This document shows, in pieces, positions 19,222 to 29,000 of a stretch of DNA of 37,691 nt. Below the pieces are notes generated by a model. The model worked only from the letters and a program-made list of their open reading frames with translations. It did no database searches and was not told where the DNA came from. Every line of letters starts with the position of its first letter. Position 1 is the stretch's first letter. The position numbers were made by a program, and so were the translations under genes. The stretch comes from Bacteroidales bacterium (GTDB lineage Bacteria > Bacteroidota > Bacteroidia > Bacteroidales > GCA-2748055): NCBI GenBank assembly GCA_018400695.1, contig JAGYMF010000005.1, forward strand, positions 1-37,691, read 5' to 3'.

Positions 19222-20010
19222 TTGAAACATACACTCTCTATAGCCATCATTCAGCCCCAGCTTCAATGGGAACAAATCGATGCCAACCTTGATTTTTTTG
19301 ATAAAAAAATTTGCTCCATAAGCAGATCGGTTGACCTTGTTATTCTTCCTGAAACCTTCACAACAGGATTCACTATGCATGTGGAGCAGTATGCTGATTC
19401 TTACGGCAGGGTGGTAGATTGGATGAAAAATATGGCACAGCGGCAGGGTATTACCGTTACAGGCAGTTGTATTATGAGGGAGGGTACGGATTATTTTAAC
19501 AGGCTTTACTGGGTGTCTTCTTCCGGAGAGGTACAGCATTATGATAAAAGACATTTGTTCAGATTTGGCAGGGAGCAGGAGTTTTTTACCCCGGGAAATA
19601 GGCGCGTGATCGTTACAATTGGGGCATTCAGGATACTTTTGCAAGTGTGTTATGATCTGCGCTTTCCGGTTTTTTCTCGAAACAGGCAGGATTATGACGC
19701 CATACTTTATGTAGCGAACTGGCCTACTGCCCGAAAAAAAGCTTGGGAGATATTACTGCCAGCGAGGGCAATTGAAAACCAGGCCTTTGTGATTGGAGCG
19801 AACTGCACAGGAACAGATGGGGAAGGGGTTGAGAATTGCGGTGGATCATGTGTAATTGATCCAAAAGGCAATATAAAAACCCGGTTGAATGATCAACCGG
19901 GTATTCTTTTTTCGACAATTGATATTGAAGACTTACGTTCCTTCCGGAAGCGTTTTCCAGTCCGAAAAGACGCAGATGATTTTACCTTGCTGCTACCAGG
20001 CGATCAGTGA
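19222..20010 (+). CDS. Carbon-nitrogen hydrolase (omega-amidase / nitrilase superfamily)
   Basis: VILPETFTTGF (Glu), YDKRHLFRFG (Lys), QVCYDLRFPVFSRN (Cys); TTG start 2 bp after the preceding stop, suggesting coupling. Confidence 0.93.
   Translation: MKHTLSIAIIQPQLQWEQIDANLDFFDKKICSISRSVDLVILPETFTTGFTMHVEQYADSYGRVVDWMKNMAQRQGITVTGSCIMREGTDYFNRLYWVSSSGEVQHYDKRHLFRFGREQEFFTPGNRRVIVTIGAFRILLQVCYDLRFPVFSRNRQDYDAILYVANWPTARKKAWEILLPARAIENQAFVIGANCTGTDGEGVENCGGSCVIDPKGNIKTRLNDQPGILFSTIDIEDLRSFRKRFPVRKDADDFTLLLPGDQ
19879..19902. terminator. Intragenic two-way terminator-like hairpin
   Basis: ACCCGGTTGA-ATGA-TCAACCGGGT, perfect 10-bp stem; + strand followed by ATTCTTTTTTC, - strand followed by TTTTTATATT. 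Confidence 0.6.
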
Positions 20011-20555
20011 CCGCAGTTACAGTCATGTCCTTTATCCTCACAGTTTCCGTCTTCACAACCTCCATTATTGGTGTGGACATGTCCATGTGACAGTTCTTCA
20101 GGCGTTGCATCCCTCACTTCTGTTACGGCACCGGTGAAAAAGAGATCTTCACCCGCCATGGGATGATTGAAGTCCATTTTTACAACTTCCTCCTTGATCT
20201 CCAGTATTTTTCCGTTTAGCCGGTTTCCGGAGTTATCCATCATAGGTACCATGTTTCCTACCTGTAAGATATTGTTATCAATTTGTCCATCGACTTTGAA
20301 AACTTCCAGGGGTACATCCACCACTGCATTTTCCACTGTGGGTCCGTAAGCATCTTCAGAATTCAGACCGAATTTGAACGCATCGCCACTTTTCATTCCG
20401 TCCAGATTCTCTTCAAATTTGGGCAGCATGCCACCCACTCCGAAAATGAAAGTCAGCGGATTTTCATTAGTTACCTTTTCAACGACCTCGCCGTTTTCAT
20501 TGTCTTTTCTAAGTTCGTAAGTAATTGATACTACCTTGTCTTTTGTAATTTCCAT
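20004..20555 (-). CDS. slyD: FKBP-type peptidyl-prolyl isomerase, SlyD-like with His/Cys-rich tail
   Basis: PLTFIFGVGGMLPKFEENLDGMKSGD FKBP/IF domains; tail SHGHVHTNNGGCEDGNCEDKGHDCNCGH. Confidence 0.92.
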   Translation of the reverse strand: MEITKDKVVSITYELRKDNENGEVVEKVTNENPLTFIFGVGGMLPKFEENLDGMKSGDAFKFGLNSEDAYGPTVENAVVDVPLEVFKVDGQIDNNILQVGNMVPMMDNSGNRLNGKILEIKEEVVKMDFNHPMAGEDLFFTGAVTEVRDATPEELSHGHVHTNNGGCEDGNCEDKGHDCNCGH

Positions 20556-20695
20556 AAGTATGTATTAAAATTCGTTCAAAGAAAGTAAATAAAATTGTAA
20601 CACTAAAAGATACAGCGATTTCTTTCAATAAAACAGTTTATTTGCCAGGTTGTTCAGCAAGAACAGATTTGTTCTGTTTAATTCAAAAATCTGGT

Positions 20696-20703
20696 TACAT
20701 TTG
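20696..20703 (+). promoter_or_regulatory. Putative -7 element TACATTTG for the SDR gene
   Basis: Fits TAnnTTTG, 23 bp upstream of ATG at 20727; TTTG at 20668-20671 is a possible -33. Confidence 0.45.
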
Positions 20704-20726
20704 GTGAAACGGAAATTATTTCGATC

Positions 20727-21437
20727 ATGAAAATTCTTATTACAGGAGCAAGCAGGGGTGTGGGAGCGCAACTCGCAATTCTGCTGGCCAGGGATAAACA
20801 CAGGCTGTTTCTATTGGCGCGTAACCAGCGGGCCCTTATAGGTGTGTGTCAGACTTGCAATGCAATTGCAGGCGAAGAGGTGGCAATACCATTGGTGTTT
20901 GATCTGAAGGATTTGCTGGAAGATGAATGCAATTTTCTTGAGCACCTGAAGCAGTACACCACTTCGCTGGATGTTCTGGTAAATAATGCAGGTTTTTTGA
21001 TGAACCGTGATTTTGAGAAAATTACAACATCCATCTCGAGGTCTGTTTTTGATGTCAATTATTTTGGTCCGGAGGCTCTTATCAGGGTTTGTTTACCAAT
21101 GTTGAAAGCGTCTTCAGAGGCTTCTGTCATTAATATTACATCCATGGGGGCTGTGCAGGGGAGTGTAAAATTTCCCGGATTATCGGTCTATAGTGCAAGC
21201 AAGGGAGCCCTGGCTATCCTGACGGAATGTCTGGCAGAAGAGTTGAAAAGCGATGGGATCAGGGTAAATGCGCTGGCTTTTGGTTCGGTGCAGACAGAGA
21301 TGCTGGATGAAGCATTTCCGGGTTTGAAGGCTTCATCAACAGCAGAGGAGATGGGTAGCTTTGTTAAATGGTTTGTGCTGGAAGGGTGTAAACGGTTTAA
21401 TGGTAAGATGTTACCGGTTTCAGACAGCACTCCCTGA
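20727..21437 (+). CDS. SDR family NAD(P)-dependent oxidoreductase
   Basis: ILITGASRGVGAQLAILLAR; LVNNAG; SVYSASKGALAILTECLAEEL. Confidence 0.94.
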   Translation: MKILITGASRGVGAQLAILLARDKHRLFLLARNQRALIGVCQTCNAIAGEEVAIPLVFDLKDLLEDECNFLEHLKQYTTSLDVLVNNAGFLMNRDFEKITTSISRSVFDVNYFGPEALIRVCLPMLKASSEASVINITSMGAVQGSVKFPGLSVYSASKGALAILTECLAEELKSDGIRVNALAFGSVQTEMLDEAFPGLKASSTAEEMGSFVKWFVLEGCKRFNGKMLPVSDSTP

Positions 21438-21488
21438 TATTTTGTTCAGGTCTGAAAACAGGTCACCCGCAAGCGACAGGTCATTTTG

Positions 21489-22604
21489 TTATAGCTTATT
21501 GATATCGAATGCTTTAACAAAGTTTTCGGATTTGTATTCCTTTGCCTGGATATCTCCTTTTAATAGCAGTAATCCATTCATGGCCAGGGCTCGCATTTCA
21601 TCTTCGCCGGGATATACAAAAACTGGAGCAATGAAAGCCACATGTTCCTTGATATAGCCAGTGAGGTCAGGATTATGTGCAATTCCTCCGGTAAGTATGA
21701 TGGCATGAACCTCTCCGGAGAGTACGGCAGACATGGCACCAATCTCTTTACTGATTTGATAGGCCATAGCTTCTTGCAGAAGCCTGGCTTTCTTATCGCC
21801 TCTTCGGGCACTGATCTCCAGTTTATGGGCATCATTTGAGCCGGTATAGGCAGTCAGACCACCTTTTCCGGTGATCATTTTTTTCATATCCTCATGCTTC
21901 ACCTTGTTTTTATAGCAGTAATCTACCAGGGCACCTACAGGCAGTGAACCGGATCGTTCAGGACTGAAAGGGCCGTCACCATCAAGGGCGTTGTTTACGT
22001 CGATTACACGGCCTTTTTTGTGCGCCCCGACAGATATTCCGCCACCCAGATGGGCAATAATCAAGTTCAGGTCTTCATAGTTCATACCGCATGATTGCGC
22101 ATAGGTGCGCGCGGTAGCCTTTTGGTTTAATGCATGAAAGATGGAGACACGCCGGATGTCAGGATGTCCCGTGATTCTTGCAACATTATTCAGTTCATCA
22201 ACAACCACCGGATCGGCAATATAGGGTTTTGCATGTGGCAGGTCTTTGCAAATATCTGCAGCGATCAGTCCTCCCAGGTTACTTGCATGCTTTCCAAGCA
22301 CCCCGGTATTCAGGTCCTGGATCATCTCCTCATTAACCTCATATAAACCGGATACAATAGGCTTGATAAGTCCTCCACGTCCAATAACAATCCGTATTTT
22401 ATCAAGTGGGATATCATTGTCATACACCTCCTTCAGGATCAGATTCTTTCTGAGTTCAAACTGGTCGACAACCTCCTTGAACTGGGAAAGATCTTCTGTT
22501 TCATGGCGGATCGTTTTAAGGAATAGAGAGTTGTTCCCTTTGTAGACAGCTATTTTAGTTGAAGTAGAGCCGGGATTGATGGCCAGGATGTAACTAATTT
22601 CCAT
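21489..22604 (-). CDS. buk: Butyrate kinase
   Basis: ILAINPGSTSTKIAVYKG; IGRGGLIKPIVSGLYEV; NLIIAHLGGGISVGAHKKGRVIDVNNALDGDGPFSPERSG. Confidence 0.96.
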   Translation of the reverse strand: MEISYILAINPGSTSTKIAVYKGNNSLFLKTIRHETEDLSQFKEVVDQFELRKNLILKEVYDNDIPLDKIRIVIGRGGLIKPIVSGLYEVNEEMIQDLNTGVLGKHASNLGGLIAADICKDLPHAKPYIADPVVVDELNNVARITGHPDIRRVSIFHALNQKATARTYAQSCGMNYEDLNLIIAHLGGGISVGAHKKGRVIDVNNALDGDGPFSPERSGSLPVGALVDYCYKNKVKHEDMKKMITGKGGLTAYTGSNDAHKLEISARRGDKKARLLQEAMAYQISKEIGAMSAVLSGEVHAIILTGGIAHNPDLTGYIKEHVAFIAPVFVYPGEDEMRALAMNGLLLLKGDIQAKEYKSENFVKAFDINKL

Positions 22605-22615
22605 AACAGTTTGTA

Positions 22616-23521
22616 TTATCTGGATGCAGTAGCTGCGGCGAGCAGGATTGAATCAAATTTCGCCTGTTCCGAGTCAGATCGTGATGTCAGTACAATCGGC
22701 GCAGCAGCTCCAACGATCATTGAGGCCACTTTTGCTTTGGCGAAAAAAACAAGTGATTTATAGAGAACGTTTCCCACTTCGATATCCGGCATAAGCAGCA
22801 GGTCAGTATCTCCCGCCACTTCGCTCTTAATCTCTTTGTGTCGTGCACTTTCGAGGCTGATCGCGTTATCAAAAGCCAGTGGACCATCAACAATGCAGTT
22901 CCTGATCTGTCCGCGCTGGTTCATTTTGGACAGGAGGGCAGCATCCAGGGTTGCACTCATGCTTGTATTGACCTGTTCAACCGCACCAAGAACAGCTACT
23001 TTAGGTTCAGGGACATTCAGTTTATTGAATATCTCAACGGAATTGTTCAGTATAGCAATCTTTTCATCGAGGGTAGGTGCGATGTTCATCGCTACATCAG
23101 TTACGCCGATGAGTTTATGATAGGTTTCAACTTCGAACAGGGCGAAATGGGACAGCAGCTTTCCAGTGCGCAATCCATATTCTTTGTCGAGCACAGCCTT
23201 CAGCAGGATGGATGTTCCCACCTTTCCTTTCATCAACACTTCAGCCTCACCGTCGTGGATCAGTTTCACACCCAGTCTGACGGCCTTGATATTGTCTTTT
23301 TCATCATAAAAACGGAATCCTTTCAGGCTGATCTTCATAACTTCTGCAAGGCCTTCCGTCTTTTCCCTGTCGCCCACCAGAATGGGTTCGATGATTCCTT
23401 CTTCGGCAGCACGGGCTACAGCACCAATGGAATGGGCGTCCTCAGACGGTACCAGTACCAGTTTTTGTGGATTTTTTGTATCTGGCAGAAACTGCCTGAG
23501 GTCATCAAGTTTTTTTAGCAT
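22616..23521 (-). CDS. ptb: Phosphate butyryltransferase (phosphate acyltransferase)
   Basis: DAHSIGAVARAAEEGIIEPILVGD; VLMKGKVGTSILLKAVLDKE; paired with buk. Confidence 0.92.
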   Translation of the reverse strand: MLKKLDDLRQFLPDTKNPQKLVLVPSEDAHSIGAVARAAEEGIIEPILVGDREKTEGLAEVMKISLKGFRFYDEKDNIKAVRLGVKLIHDGEAEVLMKGKVGTSILLKAVLDKEYGLRTGKLLSHFALFEVETYHKLIGVTDVAMNIAPTLDEKIAILNNSVEIFNKLNVPEPKVAVLGAVEQVNTSMSATLDAALLSKMNQRGQIRNCIVDGPLAFDNAISLESARHKEIKSEVAGDTDLLLMPDIEVGNVLYKSLVFFAKAKVASMIVGAAAPIVLTSRSDSEQAKFDSILLAAATASR

Positions 23522-23593
23522 GGATCTTTGTGTTAAGAACGAATGTAAATAAACATAAAACAGGGATGAATGTGTTCCTGCCCGCCTATGATG

Positions 23594-24802
23594 TTAAACA
23601 CATTTTTCCAGTATCTTGTATGTATCGGTTGCAATGAGCAGTTCTTCGTCGGTTTGAACTACAGCAGCAGTCACCTTCGATTCCGGTTTTGAGATGACCC
23701 GGTTCTGCCCTTTGATACCGTGGTTGGCAACCTCGTCGAACATCAGTCCAAGGTAATCCATGTTCTGGCAGATCATGCGGCGGATGTTGAAGTCGTTTTC
23801 CCCGACACCACCTGTAAAAATCAGGGCATCCAACCCGTTCATGATCGCGGAATAGGCGCCGATGAATTTTTTGATCCTGTAAGTATACATGGTGAGCGCC
23901 AGTGCTGCTTTCTCATTTCCTTCATAATAGGCCAGTTCAAGGTCACGCATATCGCTCGAAATCCCGGATACGCCCTGCATTCCACTGCTTTTATTAATCA
24001 TGTTGCTGACACCCTTCAGGCTCAGGTGCTCCTTGTCTGCCAGGTACAGAAGTACACCAGGGTCGATATCACCGGTTCGGGTCCCCATCATCAGTCCGTC
24101 CACCGGGGTAAATCCCATAGAGGTATCGATCGATTTTCCATATTCTATGGCCGCCACAGAGGCTCCATTGCCCAGGTGGCATGTGATCATTTTCAGGTCA
24201 CGTGTGTCTTTGCCGATCACCTTGCTGGCAGCCCTGGAGACATATTTATGGCTGGTGCCATGGTATCCATATTTACGAATCTTGTATTTTGTATAGAATT
24301 CCCTGGGGATCGCGTACATATAGGCATATTCAGGCATGGTCTGATGAAAGGAGGTGTCGAATACCGCAACCTGCGGAATACCGGGAAGGAGGTTCTCGAC
24401 TGACATAATTCCTTTCAGGTTGGCAGGATTGTGCAAGGGGGCCAGTTCAATGTTATCCTCTATATCTTTGATGACTTCCTTGGTGATCAGTACACTCTCC
24501 TTGTAACGTTCTCCACCCTGTACAACTCTGTGACCCAATGCTTTGATCTCATTCACATCTTTTATCACTCCATTATCCTTGTCAGTGAGCAGCTGAAAGA
24601 TTTTGTTGATAGCCACAGTATGGTCCGGGATTCCCATCTCTTCCCGGATCTTTTCCTTTCCGGCAGGTTTATACTGTACGATGGCATCATTGAATCCAAT
24701 TCGTTCAACAATCCCTTTGGCTATCACACTCGATTCATCATTCATTTCAAATAGCTGGTATTTGACAGAGGATGAGCCACAATTTAAAACTAGTATTAGC
24801 AT
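23594..24802 (-). CDS. ackA: Acetate kinase
   Basis: ILVLNCGSSSVKYQLFEM; FDTSFHQTMPEYAYMYAIP; KYGYHGTSHKYVSRAA; MGTRTGDIDPG. Confidence 0.98.
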   Translation of the reverse strand: MLILVLNCGSSSVKYQLFEMNDESSVIAKGIVERIGFNDAIVQYKPAGKEKIREEMGIPDHTVAINKIFQLLTDKDNGVIKDVNEIKALGHRVVQGGERYKESVLITKEVIKDIEDNIELAPLHNPANLKGIMSVENLLPGIPQVAVFDTSFHQTMPEYAYMYAIPREFYTKYKIRKYGYHGTSHKYVSRAASKVIGKDTRDLKMITCHLGNGASVAAIEYGKSIDTSMGFTPVDGLMMGTRTGDIDPGVLLYLADKEHLSLKGVSNMINKSSGMQGVSGISSDMRDLELAYYEGNEKAALALTMYTYRIKKFIGAYSAIMNGLDALIFTGGVGENDFNIRRMICQNMDYLGLMFDEVANHGIKGQNRVISKPESKVTAAVVQTDEELLIATDTYKILEKCV

Positions 24803-24826
24803 ATTATTGGGTATATCAGGTTAAAA

Positions 24827-25834
24827 TTATTTTTTCATTCCAATTGCCTGGTTGGCTGTAATGGCTACCAGGTTCACAATGTCACTCACGGAACAGCCTC
24901 TTGACAAGTCATTGATCGGAGCAGCCATACCCTGAAGAATTGGACCAATAGCCTCTGCATGTGCCAGTCGCTGCACAAGTTTATAGGCAATATTTCCTGA
25001 GTTAAGGTCAGGAAATATGAGTACATTGGCCGTTCCGGCGATGGGACTGCCTGGGGCTTTGCTCTCACCGATCTCTTTGATCAGTGCTGCATCGATCTGC
25101 ATCTCGCCATCGATCATCAAGCTTGGATCCATCTCTTTTGCCTTTTTAGTGGCATTGATCACCTTATCAACCATGGGATGGTTTGCACTTCCCCTGGTTG
25201 AAAAACTGCACATGGCAATCCTGGGTTCAAAGCCCAGCAGATGGCGAACAGTAGCGCCAGTTGCTACAGCGATCTCTGCCAGTTCGTTCTCGGTGGGGTC
25301 GGGGTGAACGGCTCCGTCAGCAAAAACCAGGATCCCATTTTCACCAAACTCTTCGTCCTGCAGAATCATGATAAAGGCTCCTGATACCACACTGATACCA
25401 GGCATTGTTTTAACGATCTGAAAGGCAGGCCTCAAGACATCACCCGTGGCATTTCGTGCCCCTGCCACTTCACCATCAGCATCACCGGCCTTGATCATCA
25501 GAACCCCAAGGTATAGAGGGTCTTTTACCAATTCCAGTGCCTTTTCCCGGGTAAGCCCTTTCTGCTTTCTGATCTCGTAAAGCATGTCAGCATACGCCTC
25601 CATTTTTGGATGATTAACGGGATCAATAATAGTGGCATTCTGAATGTTGTTCAGCCCGTATTTTTCAACAAGTATATTGATTTCAGCAGGATTACCCAGC
25701 AGGATTACTTTTGCCAGCTTTTCTCTAATGATCTGGTCAGCCGCCAGGATGGTTCTCTCTTCATCACCTTCCGGTAACACGATACGTTGACATTCCCGGG
25801 ATGCTTTTACACAAATTTGTTTTAGTAAATTCAT
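24827..25834 (-). CDS. pta: Phosphate acetyltransferase
   Basis: RIVLPEGDEERTILAADQI; AGARNATGDVLRPAFQIVKT; SFSTRGSANHP; LIFPDLNSGNIAYKLVQRLA. Confidence 0.97.
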   Translation of the reverse strand: MNLLKQICVKASRECQRIVLPEGDEERTILAADQIIREKLAKVILLGNPAEINILVEKYGLNNIQNATIIDPVNHPKMEAYADMLYEIRKQKGLTREKALELVKDPLYLGVLMIKAGDADGEVAGARNATGDVLRPAFQIVKTMPGISVVSGAFIMILQDEEFGENGILVFADGAVHPDPTENELAEIAVATGATVRHLLGFEPRIAMCSFSTRGSANHPMVDKVINATKKAKEMDPSLMIDGEMQIDAALIKEIGESKAPGSPIAGTANVLIFPDLNSGNIAYKLVQRLAHAEAIGPILQGMAAPINDLSRGCSVSDIVNLVAITANQAIGMKK

Positions 25835-25871
25835 TGATTATCAGTTGTTTAAATATGATTAATAGGAATAT

Positions 25872-25879
25872 CAAAAATA
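25872..25879 (-). promoter_or_regulatory. Putative -7 element TATTTTTG for pta-ackA-ptb-buk
   Basis: CAAAAATA on + strand 37 bp upstream of pta; fits TAnnTTTG. Confidence 0.4.
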
Positions 25880-25999
25880 GACATTTAAATTGAAGAACCA
25901 TAAATAAACTTCATGATGTAAATCATGTTTTTTTATTTTATCCGGAAACCGGATGGTACCATCGGTGAAAATACTGATTTCAGGAAGTAAATATTCTTC

Positions 26000-26007
26000 T
26001 ATCTTTG
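26000..26007 (+). promoter_or_regulatory. Putative -7 element TATCTTTG for the FAD/Fe-S dehydrogenase gene
   Basis: Fits TAnnTTTG, 24 bp upstream of ATG 26032; overlaps the TTG start (26005) given in the ORF track. Confidence 0.5.
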
Positions 26008-26031
26008 CTATTTTCTGACCAAAATAATAAG

Positions 26032-29000
26032 ATGACCCCGTCCACCATTGAAGCGACAATGATCAATGAATCTCTCAGCGAACTTCTTTTGAAGAAGCTT
26101 GATGGCCTGGCTTTGGAGCTGGACGGAGACCTTTTTTCAGATCGGGCCACCCGTCTGATGTATGCTACTGATGCCTCGGCATACCGTGAACTTCCATTGG
26201 CTGTATGTCGTCCCAGGCATGAAGCGGATATCATCAGGTTGACCAGCTTTGCCAGACAGAACAAGATTACACTGATTCCAAGGGCTGCGGGTACTTCTCT
26301 GGCCGGACAGGTTGTTGGCAGGGGGATTATCGCTGATATTTCCCGTTACATGACCAGTATATCTGCGTTCAATAAGAAAGAGCGGTGGGTGAGGGTTGAG
26401 CCGGGTGTGATACCGGAGGAACTGAATAAAGAGATCAGGTCATCCGGACTCTTTTTCAGTCCGGAAACATCGACATCAAACCGATGCATGATCGGAGGCA
26501 TGATTGGCAACAATAGCAGCGGTCTGCATTCTGTTGTTTACGGGACTACCAGGGAACACCTTTTGTCAGTAAGGATGGTGTTGTCGGATGGATCTGTGGC
26601 TGAATTCGGTGACCTGAACAGGGAGGGATTTGATGAAAAATGCCGGCTTGAAAATCTGGAGGGACGCATTTACAGAAATATCAGGGATATCCTGGAGGAT
26701 CAGGTGAATGTTGATGCGATCCGGGCTGAGTTCCCCGACCCGGGGGTGATCAGACGAAATACAGGTTATGCCCTCGACGAACTCGCTGCATCAGTAATTT
26801 TTTCGGGAGAGGATAGCCGCTATGATGCATTCAACTTTTGTAAACTGATTGCAGGATCAGAGGGAACCCTGGGCATTATCACTGAGGCTACATTGCATCT
26901 CGATCCCTTGCCACCACCTGAAAAGGCGTTGATCCCCATTCATGTAAATTCAGTATTGGATGCGATCAGGGGGAACCTTATCGCACTAAAATATGCACCT
27001 GTTGCCGTTGAACTGATGGACCAGACCATTCTTGACCTTACAGAGGACAATATTACCCAGCGCAGGAACAGGTTTTTTGTGAAGGGACATCCGGGAGCTA
27101 TTCTAATTGTTGAACTGGCAGCTGAAAAGATGAAGGATATCCTGCATACTGCTGCTGCCATAGAGACGGAATTCAGAAACGCAGGACTGGGGTACCATTT
27201 TCCGGTTCTGACCGGAGATGAGATCCCCCGTGTATGGTCACTACGAAAAGCAGGATTGGGTGTATTGTCCAAAATGAAGGGTGATGCAAAGCCAGTTTCG
27301 GTGATTGAAGACACAAGTGTATTGCCTTCAAAATTAGAGGGATATATATCTGAATTTAATCTTTTACTTCAAAAGCATGACTTGGGTTGTGTTTACCATG
27401 CCCACATCTCGGTTGGAGAGCTTCATTTACGGCCTATTCTGGATCTGAAAAAGGAAGACGATGTGGATCTGTTTCACACCATTGCCAGGGAGACAGCATT
27501 GCTGGTAAAGAAGTATAGGGGATCGCTCAGTGGAGAGCATGGAGATGGAAGATTGAGGGGGGAGTTCATACCCCTGATGATTGGGGAGCGAAATTTTGCG
27601 TTGTTGCGCAGTGTCAAAAACACATGGGATCCTGATGGGGTGTTTAACCATGGTAAGATCATAGATTCACCTCCGATGAATACCTTTCTTAGGTTTACAC
27701 CTGGTCAGTTTACACCGCATCCGGAGACGATTTTTGATTTCAGTGATGATGGAGGGATCATCAGGCATATTGAACAATGTAATGGTTCAGGGGATTGCAG
27801 GAAGACAGCAAAAATGGGAGGGACGATGTGTCCCAGTTATATGGCCAGCAGGGAAGAGTGGACAACTACACGGGCACGTGCCAACATTCTTCGCGAGTTT
27901 ATTGGTACAAAAGGGCTGAAAAACGAATTTGATCACAAGGAGGTTTATGATATCCTGGATCTTTGCCTCTCCTGCAAAGCTTGTAAATCTGAATGTCCAT
28001 CCAGCATTGACATGGCAAAACTTAAGGGCGAATTCCTTCAGCACTGGTATGATGTTCATGGTATTCCATTCAGAACGAGGATAATTGCCTACATCACCTC
28101 GGTCAATAAGGTGGGTTCTCTGGTCCCGGGATTATTCAATTTCTTTGCAACAAACAGGTTATTTTCCACTTTGCTGAAAAGGATACTGGGATTTGCAGCA
28201 GAGCGTAGTATTCCTACCCTGGAGCCAGTTACGGTATGGAAATGGTCAGGGAAGAATCTTCAACAACTAAATGATCGTTTGCCAGTGACAGCACCGGAGG
28301 TGAATTACTTTATTGATGAGTTTACAAACTATAATGACTCCCACATAGGTATTACAACAATTAAACTGCTTAACAGGTTAGGGATCAGAGTCTATGTAAG
28401 CAAGTCAGGTCCCAGCGGACGTACATTTCTGTCAAAAGGACTGTTGAGGACTGCACGGAAATATGCCCGTGAAAATGTGCTGCTATACCGTGGATTGGTG
28501 AATGAGGAACGTCCACTGATTGGTACAGAACCTTCTGCTATACTCAGTTTTCGTGATGAGTATCCTGAACTGGTTGGTGATGTGTTGAAAAAAGATGCCA
28601 GGGAGCTTGCAGACAATGCATTGATGATTGAAGAATATCTTGTACGATTGCTGAATATGGGGCAGATAGATCAACATATTTTTACCACAGCATCAAAAAC
28701 TATCAGGCTGCATGGGCATTGTCAGCAAAAAGCTGTTGCCAGCACATCGGATACCCTGCGCATACTTTCAATTCCTGAGAACTATTCAGTTACAGAGATT
28801 CCATCAGGCTGCTGCGGCATGGCCGGGTCTTTTGGTTATGAGAAAGAGCATTACGAATTGTCTGTGAAAGTTGGTGAGTTGGTTCTCTTTCCTGAAATCA
28901 GGAAGGCAGCAAAAGATACGATAATTGCCGTCCCGGGAACAAGCTGCAGGCACCAGATCAGGGATGGAACCTCTGTCGAGGGAAAACACCCCGTGGAGGT

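Noticed and set aside
22838-23518. 226-aa ORF antisense to ptb (and 23720..24403, 227 aa, antisense to ackA)
   Set aside because: Mirror frames of strongly conserved enzymes; low-complexity, no recognisable motifs
26005-26031. TTG start for the FAD/Fe-S dehydrogenase in the ORF track
   Set aside because: TTG overlaps the TATCTTTG promoter-like element; ATG at 26032 is more likely
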